This document shows positions 30,284 through 40,665 of a stretch of DNA of 64,000 bases, piece by piece (the first letter of the stretch is position 1; each line of letters starts with the position of its first letter). The stretch lies in the NCBI GenBank assembly GCA_029948255.1, contig JALIZF010001313.1:1-64000 (forward strand), in the 5' to 3' direction. The position numbers were made by a program, and so were the translations under genes. The notes below the pieces were generated by a model. It was given only the letters and a program-made list of their open reading frames with translations, did not search any database and had not been told where the DNA came from. The stretch is from Telmatactis stephensoni. Taxonomy: Eukaryota; Cnidaria; Anthozoa; Actiniaria; Isophelliidae.

Positions 30284-32945
30284 TAGTAACAAACTTTATT
30301 TCGTTACGGTAACCCTATCAACATCAGATAAACAACGGTTAAAACTGAATGCTGGTCTCCCTAGAGGTCGTAATATATGATCATATATAGCAAAATGATT
30401 AAAAACTAACACTATAAATATAGTTAATTTAAAATATACACTACTTAATTATACTTGAAGGTTAATGTTGTCGGTACAAAATTTATGTCCTATCTTCTTC
30501 TTAAAAATTTGCAAAGATTGCACTTCCTTAAGCTCACTTGGCAGGGAATTCCACAATTTGGCTCCCGTAAAGGCGAAACTATTTTTGTTGTGTTCGCTCC
30601 TTACTTTTGGTAGTTGCAAATCTTTGTTTGAACCACGTAGATGATATGATCTGGATCCAGCTTTCTTAGGAAACATATCGATAAGATATGGTGGAGCCAG
30701 ACCATTCACCATCTTGAACATCACAATAGCTTTTTGTTTAAGTCTATTTTCACTTAATCTTTCCCAATTTAATTCTTCAAATACTTTACTAAGTCCTCGC
30801 TTCACGATAAGGAGAACTAGTAATTATTCGAGCAGCGCGGTTTTGTAACTTTTGAAGTTTATCAGTGAGCGTAGCGTCTATGCCATCCCAAACTAGACTA
30901 CAGTAATTAAAGTATGGTTCCACAGTTGCTTTATACACTTTAAGTAAGCAATGTCGATTTAAGAAAGGTTTGATATTCTTTATCGTGCTTAAACCGACAG
31001 CCAGTTTTAGTGGGATCCCTTTTATTGACAATTTCAAATCATCTGTGTCGAGGGTGGATAGCCTTTGTCTTGAGCCGATTAACATATATTCTGACTTGAG
31101 AATATTTAAAGTAAGTTTGTTAGCGCGCAACCAGGAAGCTATCTGTTCTAGATCATTGTTCATTTGCCCTTGAAGCATAGGAATTGCACAGTCAGAGAAA
31201 GTCAGAGTTGTGTCGTCGGCATATAGTCTGGGGGTGCAGTAGTCAAGGCATCGGGTAAATAATTGATGTGTATAAGGAACAGCAAGGAAATGGATAATAA
31301 TAATAATAATAATGATCTTTATTTAATCACGGTAACTCTATCAATACATCGTTAAATACTCAATATTGGTCTACCTAGAGGCCATACATATACAAATAAT
31401 AGTGAACATATAACATCTATAGGTATATAATATAAGGAAAAAATATATATATATATATTTCTAAAAAAATCTAAAAATACAGTTGTAAATCAGTTGTTGT
31501 CAACACAAAACTTATGATTTTTTATCTGCTTTTTAAATTTGTCAATTGAACGTTCTTCTTTCAATGGATCAGGAAGTGAATTCCAAAGCTTAGCGCCTGT
31601 AAAGGCGAAGCTGTTTCTGAAATAATTAGTTCTAGCTTTTGGAATTTTAAGGTTGTTAGAAGAACGTCGCAACTGGTATGATTCTTGGCAGACCTGGCGT
31701 GGAAACATATCGATCAGATAAGGTGGGGCTAAACCGTTGACAATTTTGAACATCATGATGGCTTTTTGTTGTTGTCTTTTTTCCTGTAGAGGAATCCACC
31801 CTAGGTCATGAAATATTTTACTTGTGTGCACGCTTTGATAGGGTGCACCTGTTATTATGCGCGCAGCTCGGTTTTGTAATTTTTGTAGCTTGTTTGCCAA
31901 GGTTTCATCTATGCTGTCCCAGACGAGACAGCAGTAGTTGAAATATGGCTCAATTATTGATTGATAAATTTTATTTAAGTATGTCTGGCCCAAAACTGAT
32001 TTTATTTTCTTCAAGGTTGCCAAATTGCACGCAATTTTCTTTTTTATGTGTTCAATGTGCGCTCGCCAAGTCAGATGTTCATCGATATAGACTCCAAGAC
32101 ATTTAGTTTCTTGAGAACGTTTTAATGCTGTTCCGTTAACAGTTAAACGCAGATCTGTTTGGTCTAACGTAGAAATCCTTTGTCTTGAACCTATAAGCAT
32201 GAATTCTGACTTAACAGCGTTCATTGTTAGTTTATTTGCGCAAAGCCAAGTAGCTACTTGCTGTAGGTCTGCGTCTCAAAATCGTCCCTTGCGGGATACC
32301 GTGTGAAATCGGGCGACTGTCAGAGAGAACACCATTGACGGAGCACATTTGTGTTCTACCAGTTAAATATGATTTAAACCATTGTCTGACGGCGGAGTGA
32401 AATCCAAAATATTCTAATTTGGTTAATAGTATGTCATGGTCAACGGTGTCAAAAGCTTTCTTTAAATCTAAGAATATCACACCGTTGACCATTCTTCTAT
32501 CAATGTTAAAACACCACTCGTTTATTAAATCTAACAATGCAGTAAGTGTTGAATGGAGTGGCCTAAAACCCGATTGACGAGTCTCGATTAAATTATATTC
32601 GTCAAGATAAGCTAGCATTTGCTCGTTTAGAAGCTTTTCAAATATACGAGAGATGCCAGGTGTAACGGAGATTGGCCTATAGTTACTAGGGTCGTCTTTT
32701 TCCCCTGTTTTAAAAATGGGAGAAACTTTAGCAACCTTCCATTCTGATGGATAGGTACTCGATTGAATTGAGAGATTAAATAGTGATGTTAAGGACTGAT
32801 AAATATATGGAGCTGCAATTTTTAAAATAAGATTAGGAATTTTATCGAGACCAGTTGCTTTTGCTGTGTCTATGTTTTTGAGCAGTTTCAAAACATTGGA
32901 CGGGGTAATTAAGTTAAATGTAAAAACTTGCTTAGTTTTACTCAT
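30284..32945 (-). mobile_element. 5'-truncated CR1/L2-like LINE with a nested LINE
   Basis: On the minus strand the outer element starts inside its reverse transcriptase (KATGLDKIP, NYRPISV, SGFRPLHST, then the catalytic FLDLKKAFDTVDHDIL and GIPQGTIL). It is interrupted at about 32279 and resumes at about 31285 with LLFLI and the catalytic LYADDTTLTFS (near 31225), then the C-terminal region (LQNRAARIIT, AFTGAKLWNSLP). It ends in 'cgaaataaagtttg' plus a short TTATTA tail. Frameshifts occur on both sides, so it is dead. GGAT microsatellites flank both ends. Confidence 0.75.
31293..32279 (-). mobile_element. Nested CR1/L2-like LINE 3' fragment
   Basis: A 5'-truncated copy starting just after the YADD region (DLQQVATWLCANKL) and running to the end of the ORF (AFTGAKLWNSLP...FCVDNN), then a 3' UTR and an (ATT)n tail. 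Its frame of about 244 codons is open, so it is younger than its host. It sits between the outer element's GIPQGTIL and LLFLI motifs. Confidence 0.75.
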
Positions 32946-32976
32946 GGATGGATGGATGGATGGATGGATGGATGGT
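32943..32976. repeat. (GGAT)n microsatellite, right of the LINE
   Basis: About eight GGAT units, with the outer LINE's truncated 5' end immediately to the left. Confidence 0.9.
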
Positions 32977-33189
32977 TAATACTAATAATGGCCATTATAC
33001 ATGCATCTTCAGTTACAACAGAACATCATGGCATCCTTCACCAAGCAATCCATCTGCAACATCATAAACATCTCATACCAGGTATCAGCCACTTTTGAAT
33101 GACATTTTTATATAGATCAGTGTTATGCATTAAATTGCAAATGAAATGTTTCCATTTTCATGCACATATCTTATTTGCTATAAAAAAGG

Positions 33190-33322
33190 AACATAGGGAT
33201 CAGCTGGGATCGGCTGGGATCAGGGATCAAAATAAGAGAACATTTTGGATCAAGGATCAGAATTTTTGTCCAAAAAAACGGGATCACGTGTGAAAAAAAC
33301 GTACCATGTCGTCACGACCCTG
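33190..33322 (-). mobile_element. Truncated relative of the GATCCC-repeat element
   Basis: The minus strand starts CAGGGTCGTGACGACATGG and continues into 'tgatcccg' and 'tgatccctgatccca' units, as at 23193-23454. The other inverted end is missing. Confidence 0.55.
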
Positions 33323-33328
33323 TTCTTA

Positions 33329-33467
33329 GAGTACAAACACTAAAAGCATGCAAAACTTTGCACTATTTAGTACTAAATAGCACTAATTCAACAATAGAAA
33401 ACAATAGAATTAGCATACTTATCACTATTTAGTATATTTATGTTGCACGCTTTTAATGTTTGCACTC
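33329..33467. mobile_element. Mariner-type MITE, family B copy 3
   Basis: TA-flanked (33327-33328, 33468-33469). The ends start GAGTACAAACACTAAAAG. Confidence 0.75.
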
Positions 33468-33967
33468 TATCGGCTAGGTTACTTCTTTGTGATGCTCTTT
33501 GTAGTTACATAGCCAACTGGATCATCATGGGGAACTCTAACTTTTGTACATAGTTTCATGATCACTGTAATTTAGATAATGTAATTCATTGTAAACTTGT
33601 TACGGATCACGATGCAAGACCAATATCCTCAGCATCATTAACTTGGTTCGGAAAGCATATTTGCATACTCGATCGAGTATAATTCAAACTAATCCCTTTT
33701 ATAGGGCTTATAGCAATTGCTCATACTGATTTCACTCTTGCTTGATGAAATCTTTGGCCCTCTATTAACCGCTGGATCTCAGTATTAATTTAGTTTGGTG
33801 TTGTTCCATGGTTGTTCTATCTGCATAAATTCAGATGTCACGCAACACAACACGAGGTGAGAACGCATAAAAAACGTTTGTCGTTTGCATTTGCATTTTG
33901 AGTTCCCGGTAGTGTTTTTCGAATCTGAATCAGCTTTGCTCAGCTTTTACAATTGACTTTTATCGAT
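33468..33967. other. Upstream region of the GT8 gene
   Basis: No coding region. 'gcataaaaaac' near 33866 is a weak TATA-like site about 100 bp before the start codon. Confidence 0.35.
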
Positions 33968-35084
33968 ATGAAAATCCTCAGGTGGTCCAAGAAAATTCAC
34001 TGCGTATTTTTTCTTGTCATCGTCATTTTCATCCTCGGTTATTACATGAAAGATGTGCATTTCGCTCATACTATTGATTACTTGAAAACTATTATCCACA
34101 TTATCGCCAATGATTTTGAAAGAAGGGAAAACAACAAGATTATCTTAGCCCAAATGGAATGGGATCACTACAAGTTACAAAGTCAATTCATGAAAGAGAT
34201 CTGTGAATCGAAAGGAGTCGATAGTCGCAAGGATTACCTATGGCTTTCAGCGCTGGTAAATGACGAATATGCTCTTCCTGCTATAGTTCTTGGTCATTGT
34301 ATAAGGACGCTGTCTTGTGTCCAAAACATGATAGTATTCGCGACAGATCTGGTAAGCTTGCCGACACGAGAAGCTTTGTCTAAGGTAGGATGGACAGTCA
34401 AAATCGTCGAGTCATTGGATTGTCGGTGGATGCAAGGCAAATTAGGACTTCAGTACTCAGATGGAGGTATCAAGGGAACCCATACACGATTTCACGCATG
34501 GAAGTATACACAGTACTCCAAAATAATTTACGTGGATCCTGATTATATGTTGTTGAGCAACATCGATGAGCTCTTTGAACTCAAAGCAGATTTTGCAGCT
34601 GTATACGGCAATAAACCCGGTATACTTGATCTGTGTTTTAATGCAGGTCTATTGGTGTTTCGACCAAATGAAGACGACTACCATGCTATCATGAATATGT
34701 GGAAGAGCATGACCACGAGCAGTTACTGCCCTCACGATCAACGTCTTCTTTGGTATTACTACACTTTCAGTGGAAGGTGGCATCCATTATCATATGCATA
34801 TAATACTCGTGAATTCATCTTCCATCCCAATGAAGGCTTTCCATTTTGTTTGCTGTCCTCCACGAAAGCCTTGGAAGGGTAGATGTCGCCCAAGCCGAGA
34901 CGAGGCCAAGCGATTTGATCAGGGAATTACAAACTTGAGAGAAGTTTCTTTGGTCTACTGGAAAAAGTTCTATGATGCTGTAGAGATTTATGATCTCCAT
35001 CGATGGTGGAAAAGTAGCATCTTTTTTGATGAAAAGATGGAATTTGGCCAGCATAGATATGAAGACTGCTGGAAAGAACTTTAG
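33968..35084 (+). CDS. GT8 glycosyltransferase, type II membrane protein (one frameshift)
   Basis: A single-exon gene of about 370 residues. The start is ATG at 33968. A short basic N-terminus is followed by one membrane anchor (about residues 11-27, HCVFFLVIVIFILGYYM), so it is probably a Golgi type II enzyme. The lumenal part is a GT8 (glycogenin-like) domain: WLSALVNDEYALPAIVLGH, the metal-binding DxD in YVDPDYMLLSNIDELF (residues 190-192), FNAGLLVF (224-231), HDQ (256-258) and HF...KPW near the end. It should transfer a sugar from a nucleotide donor; the acceptor is unknown. After REFIFHP (near 34825-34832) the frame shifts by one base: frame 1 stops at 34882, while the HF...KPW motif and the C-terminus continue to TAG at 35084. 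Confidence 0.75.
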
Positions 35085-35255
35085 GAAAGAAAAAAAACTT
35101 CAAGGTTTATGTTACATTTGGTATTTTTTGATATTTTAAAAGTGCTATTATGTCTGCATCGGTTCTTTATAGCCTTTGCATATGTTGTCGGGAATTGTAA
35201 ATGTTAAATAGATGTTTGTAGGTTGTGTTTAACTTCGTAATTAGCTGGTTTCATC
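35085..35255. other. Short intergenic stretch
   Basis: The 3' flank of the GT8 gene. No clear polyadenylation signal. Confidence 0.4.
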
Positions 35256-35434
35256 AACTTGAGTAAATCGGCGCATTCACAGTAACTCACTTATCCGAGT
35301 AAATTTACTCAGTTATTTGAGTAACTGAGTATCCTTTACTCAAATAACTGAGTAACTGCGTACCCTTCAGTTAAATAACTGAGTAAATTTACTTGGATAA
35401 GTGAGTTACTGTAGGACGCATCGATTTACTCAAG
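35256..35434. repeat. Long palindrome of GAGTAA/TTACTC units
   Basis: 'aacttgagtaaatcg' at the left pairs with 'cgatttactcaag' at the right. The inner 'cagtaactcacttatcc', 'gagtaaatttactcagtta' and further units pair almost continuously to a centre near 35333. GAGTAA or TTACTC occurs about a dozen times. Probably a foldback/MITE element. Confidence 0.75.
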
Positions 35435-35649
35435 CTTTTGAGTAAATTTACTCGCGCGTTTTTGCAGTGTTACTTCATGCTTCAATGTGTCCAAAGTCTG
35501 ATATCATGCGGTGCCGCATGATCTTATGATCATAAATTTTCCTCGTTGCTTAATATAATTAGACGAGGGTCTGGATGGGGCTTAGACTTGCACTCGGAAT
35601 CTTTATGCACAGACATTAGGAGTTTGTACTTATCTTAAAGACAATTTTA

Positions 35650-35949
35650 TAAAATATTTGAGATATAACGCGCGCGCTGATTGGCTGGCTAATATTTATA
35701 TCGGAGGTCAGAGACATGGCGAGCTAGCTCAAAAAACGTGGAAAATATTCTATATAAGCAATATAAAACGATTGCTTATGTCTATGTACTGTGATATAAA
35801 CACTCTGGAAGATGTAGAGCACTCGAAAAGCAAGAGAAACACTCGACTACGCCTCGCATTCCTAAGCATGCTTTTCTCTTGCTCTACATCTTCCCTCGTG
35901 TTTTTATCACAGAACAGAGACATGCGCGCGCGTTTTATATTCCTTAAAA
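35650..35949 (+). repeat. Palindromic repeat family P, copy 2
   Basis: The same unit as 2744-3045 in the opposite orientation, with the gcgcgcgctgattggctgg motif at about 35671-35689 and the inverted 'ggaagatgtagagca' arms. Confidence 0.7.
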
Positions 35950-36325
35950 AGAAGTTCTCTTATTCGATCGATCACATTATTTGAAGTCCGGTAAGACGAG
36001 CGATGTGCAAAAATATCGGAATTGGGAAAATATTATTTGACAAAATTCATATGCACTACAAATGTAGAGTGTTTCGGCCAAAGCGTGACATGGAGGATGG
36101 GACAACAGAATCACAAAGCTCTCGATTTCCGCGCAGAATTCATAATATAAAACTAAACTGTACACTAGGCAATTTTTAGTAATCGATATATATTTCGAAG
36201 CGCTCTTGATCACACTGTCCGTTACTTTAGTTCTTGGCTTCAATTCCCACTGGATAATAGTCACTTTCTTGACTAATAGTATAGGTGGCTTATGTGTAGT
36301 TCAGTAATATAATTCATAGACTTAC
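35950..36325. other. Stretch downstream of the orphan Ly6-type exon
   Basis: I looked on the minus strand for a cysteine-rich Ly6 exon to pair with 36326-36377 and found none in any frame. Confidence 0.4.
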
Positions 36326-36377
36326 CAATAGGCAGAAATAGGAACAAAACAAATGCCGTGAAAACAAGGATTTTCAT
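36326..36377 (-). CDS. Orphan signal-peptide exon, Ly6-gene type
   Basis: On the minus strand ATG (36377) plus 17 codons and one base encode MKILVFTAFVLFLFLPI, followed by the donor G|GTAAGT. The FLPI end, phase 1 and donor match the first exons of the two Ly6 genes (SFLPI|G). It may be the first exon of a third, diverged family member; the partner exon is not found. It could be an orphan left by rearrangement. Confidence 0.4.
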
Positions 36378-37439
36378 CGTGCAACCCTGGAATATGTTGA
36401 GTTGTCTTGCAGACAATATCAGTCTACTCGAGTCTTTCTTATAATTAACAAACTGAGCACTTAAAATATCGACCATGTGTGAAACTATATACAGCAATTT
36501 TAAAAAGTTGTCGGGCGAAGCCGGGCAAAACGCACTTCAAGAGACCGCAAAGGAGTATGGATACTGGCAAAGCATTCGCTTTTTGGCTTCGGTCTTCATT
36601 TTTTCTTTTAACGCAAATGAAGTTTGGTGTATAAGGTCGAGGCAAGCTAGATGTGAATTGGCGTAGTGATATCGATATCCATATGGTTTGATAGCTTTGA
36701 TAATTTTAATATCCAAGCTTCCAAGTCCTTTCGGTTGCGTACGATTGAGGTCTTTTGCGCGACGTTTTTTGAAATAGGTGTATAATATGTAAGAAATGTA
36801 CGTAATGATGCTGATCGACCAGAGTACAATATAATTCATGCATCCTATAAAAGTACGTGTTGGTACACACGTGCAACCATTTTCAGCATAATTGTAATTC
36901 AACGTCAACTTTTTGTTTTGTTTTTAGCAATTCATTTGAAAAAATAATGGATTTGATTGGCTGAGAGACAAAGCAAATGTTCGTGTAGCTAATCTCAGTT
37001 ACCATATCAAACAAACGGTGTCGTTTGTGCGGGCTTCCTGTGTTTTTACTATTGGGCCTCCTGTTTATCGAAATGCGAGGTGGACGATGTGATGTGTTTT
37101 ATTGCTACAATAGCTGCAAGTATTGATCAAATGAAATTTGCGACCATTTAAGACTCGAAATGGCAGAAAAGGTTTTACACTGAAAATGGATCCACGTGAC
37201 TTCCAAATAAGGTAATGCCTGCCCAAATATGGAATAGAGTTGAAAGCCGTGCGAACGAACTTGAATCTACCCAAAATGCTCCATAAGCGCAACTCTAACA
37301 GTTTCTTATAAAGCAATAAGATATTAATTCTTGACGTTTTAAAGTAAAAGTAAAGTAAAGTAAAGCGACCATATTTAACGTCGATAACTCGTAACAGTAA
37401 TTCAACTGAAACGGTGCGGTCGACGTTTGAGCTGCCATA
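36378..37439. other. Stretch with only weak minus-strand frames
   Basis: A minus-strand frame at 36537-36839 (ATG at 36839) could encode about 100 residues with one membrane segment (MNYIVLWSISIITYISYILY), but no family or splice evidence supports it. The 'gggcttcctgtg' motif lies at 37031. Confidence 0.3.
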
Positions 37440-37576
37440 CACCTTACTATCTGTTGCAAAATTCCGACTACGGGTCGGATTTAGACTCAGACGTAATTGG
37501 ATTCAGAGAACTACTGTCTTATTATATTCCCAAAAGTCTAGATCCCGTGTGGAATTTTGCAACAGATAGTAAGGTG
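37440..37576. mobile_element. MITE with 26-bp inverted ends
   Basis: CACCTTACTATCTGTTGC at the left and its complement at the right continue inward to 'aaaattcc'/'ggaatttt'. 137 bp, no coding capacity. The target duplication is unclear. Confidence 0.7.
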
Positions 37577-38965
37577 TTGTTTTGAATAAATTAACAGAAT
37601 ATGCAAACCATGAGGGTTTTACCATTGGCAGCTCGATCAAACGTCGACTCGATGTAGTTGCTTCCTTTTGAACTGCTTACTGAATTATACCTAGTGCAGC
37701 AAAGACAACGACACTCGGCAGCAGGTATGCATGTTAACATCGTGTTCTATCCCATATCTAGAAAATGTTTCGAAATTAAACAATTCGACAGAATTTGTAG
37801 AAGTCGAGGTAATACAAGTTCGCAACGTTCACCTCGTGGTCATAAAAATTACTCCCCAAGTTTGCTCGAGGATAACATTGGCGTTTACTGCTTCTCATGT
37901 CTCCATATTTTGTTCGGCACAAGTTACAACAGGCATTTGTCTTTCTTATAGCAGATATGGTTCTCGCTGTTTTTGAAATTTTGTTGAGATTTTGGCCGTA
38001 GTTTTGACTACATAATTTTGCGTCCTAACAGGCGGCGCAAATTTTGTATCGCAACTTCTAAGGATTAAATTGGCGCGATACATGTTGTATGTAGTCCTCT
38101 ATGCCTTTATACTGGATTAATGAAACAGGAAAAAAATTCACGTGCACCTTGGGATTTTGGATTTATGAACAATTTTTCTCATAAAGCTACTTTTAAAAAT
38201 CGCCTGATATCTCCAGTTATTTGATCTAATTCGCAGAAAAATCATTATCGCTGCAAAGGTCAAGGCTTGTAGACAAATGGCTGCAAATGTCTCAGAAATT
38301 GGACAAGGTTTTGATGTAAAAAGACGCGATTGAAATTCCTGTCTGACAAACAAATCAATAGGTACGGGCCACCTTAAAAGCAAAAAGGGAGAAACCTATG
38401 TACAGTTCATAAAATATATTCATAAAATTCTTAAGAGTAACAATGCGTAACACATAAAACAATGGATAGAAAGACAATAGCTTTAAATAGAATACAATGG
38501 ATTTTATGAATGCAGTACATCAACTGAGTGCTACGAAGGTTCTCCCCTCTTCCAATAAGCTGATAGCATTATGACGCTTTCATACCTCTCTCTATACCAC
38601 AATCCTTTTGGAGTATTTATTGTTCATCAATTTAAGAATATATATAGTGTTTGGGATTTTTAAATTTGAATATGAAAGATTATTGAAGAGGATTCTGGTA
38701 TAGATAGAGGTATGGAACGTCATAAAGATAAAGGCTTTTACGCAACAAAATTATTAGAACTGTTATTAGATATTATTAGCGTCTATTGTTCGTTTACCCA
38801 ACACGCCTTTTTATCGTTTTATCCTTTTGAGAACGGTTGAAACTCATGCAGCATTACAACTTCAAGTTTTCCATTTTGTACGTTTTTCTCCGTTGAATCT
38901 TCAGGAAATCCAAGCTAGGCTTCTATCTATCTAACCTTTTCAGCTTCTTCATTCCTCCGTGTTCA
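37577..38965. other. Intergenic stretch
   Basis: Nothing I can support. Two overlapping plus-strand frames of 80-97 codons at 37658-37976 lack splice or family evidence. Confidence 0.4.
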
Positions 38966-39121
38966 CAGTGGCGGATGGAGGACTTTTTTTAAAAAGGGGG
39001 GCTGGGAAGTCTTAATTTTAACTGTCTTGAGTGTACTAAACATGGTCCGCTTCAAAAGGTTCCAGGGGTTTCCATGGAATCCGGCTTTAAAACACCCCCT
39101 AGCCTCTAGATCCCACCGCTG
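38966..39121. mobile_element. hAT-type MITE
   Basis: The ends CAGTGGCGGATGGAGG and CCTCTAGATCCCACCGCTG are imperfect inverted repeats; the 'CAGTGGCGGAT' start is common for animal hAT elements. The interior is G-rich then C-rich. The flanks share only 'gttc', so the 8-bp duplication is eroded or misjudged. Confidence 0.55.
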
Positions 39122-40108
39122 GTTCGCTCCCTGACGTCAAGGAGAGGACGCGAAAACAATCTTTGGTTAATGGCGTCCTGAATTAAACGTGGCGTCTAGT
39201 TGACGTCATCATGGTCGTAATGTAATGAACGAATATTTTCGTCATCTCATGCAAATCCGTTTTCTCGCGTCGCTCGCGTTTGCTAAATCTGTCTACTACT
39301 CTTCCAAAGACGACCAAGCTATTTTTGAATTTTTTCACCCTTTTTCCTTTTTTTGTCAGGTTAATTAGTATACTTTGTTTTTGTTTTTTTTCAGAGCCTT
39401 TGATCTTTTATAATTTTTCTGTTTTATTTTGTTTTATTTTGTCTGTAACTGTTGTATAGATGAACGACAAAATTGCCTCTGCTCGCAGGGTACGCCGACA
39501 AATATGATTTGGTTTCACTTTGGTGAAATATTTCTACGGCAGGCTTAAGCATCCTGCATTTTGAACTGTTTATCAAAGCGTATTCTTAATGGGATCCTCA
39601 GCTAAGTGCAGGCCGAAAATACGAACCAAAACACATCAATACTGGCAAATACTGACCGCGTATTTGAAATAGTTTTCACCAAAGTAGACCGATTGAATAA
39701 ACATTCGTCAGGTCATTTTATTTCCTGCACGTTATTTCCAGATTGCTTGTTATATATGTTAATTTATATGCTCAAAGGCCTTGCGATTTAGGAACTGAAA
39801 GGGGCGAACGCCGGCAGTAGGACTCTCTTCTATTATCGTAACCTCTAGTTACCTCTAGTGCGTTATGAATTTCATTTCATATCGTTTGCCCCTTGCATTT
39901 TACTCTCGAATTTACACGCAGAAATCAAAATTTATTGAAATAACAGAAAGTTTGGACACTTCCAGTTATCGCCAATGTAAACTTTAACATAGCTCAGTCC
40001 CAGTACCAAAAATGGTGATTTTTCACCTGTGATCAGCAAACAAGGGAAAGTAGCCATATACGAGAAATCCCGATCCTTTTCACGGACAAATGTATGGACT
40101 GATGAACA
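39122..40108. other. Intergenic stretch
   Basis: Two 'gacgtca' sites (about 39133 and 39201) are the only notable signals. Confidence 0.4.
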
Positions 40109-40111
40109 TTA

Positions 40112-40331
40112 AGGCGGTGTTACACGAGACGATTTTCAGCGCAACGGCGTTGCGTTAAATATATTTCTCGTGTAACATGACACTTGGTACGATTTTCCTT
40201 GCAATTTTCGCTTCGGCAACGCGTTGCGAGTTTTTGAATCCAAGTCAGAAACTCGCAACGCAAAATATTGCAAGTTGTTGCAACGTTGCGCGGAAAATCG
40301 TCGTTAAAAATCGTCTCGTGTAACACCGCCT
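40112..40331. mobile_element. Harbinger-type MITE, second copy
   Basis: The ends AGGCGGTGTTACACGAGACG and complement are inverted and flanked by TTA (40109-40111, 40332-40334). Internal arms pair around 'aactcgcaacg'. Related to 10447-10663 and, more distantly, to 58961-59200. Confidence 0.75.
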
Positions 40332-40359
40332 TTAAGGGTAGAATATACCAACTATACAA

Positions 40360-40665
40360 CACACAGGAAACTCGGATCCGGAAACTCCATGTCCGACTCT
40401 CCCCAAAAAGTGGCATGGGTTCTTTTACGTCCCCGGCCCCCAATGCAGGGTTAAAACAATTTAGCGTGCTTATCCGAGAAGGAGCAAATATGTAACCATT
40501 TAGGCATTCGCCTTCAACGATAGCACTTTCTATTAACTAAAAATAATTGAGTTACTTTAAACCCCGACCTCGACTGCATGGGACTCGAGGCCCGACCGCT
40601 CGATCCCGCACGGAAGCCGGGCCGACTCACCACCAGACCAAAGCCAACCGGGCTCTCGTATCTAG
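40360..40665 (-). mobile_element. Probable degraded tRNA-derived SINE
   Basis: On the minus strand the first part resembles a tRNA (GGTTGGC...GGTGGTGAGT, then TCGAGTCCC). The body reads, on the plus strand, 'ggttcttttacgtccc', 'cttatccgagaagg', 'ccattt' and 'agcactttct'. I recall this order from a widespread anthozoan short repeat, but the match is from memory and this copy is diverged. Confidence 0.4.

Noticed and set aside
37658..37976. Two overlapping plus-strand ORFs
   Set aside because: No start context, splice sites or recognisable domain; both cannot be coding.
40120..40443. 107-codon minus-strand ORF
   Set aside because: It lies mostly within the palindromic MITE at 40112-40331.
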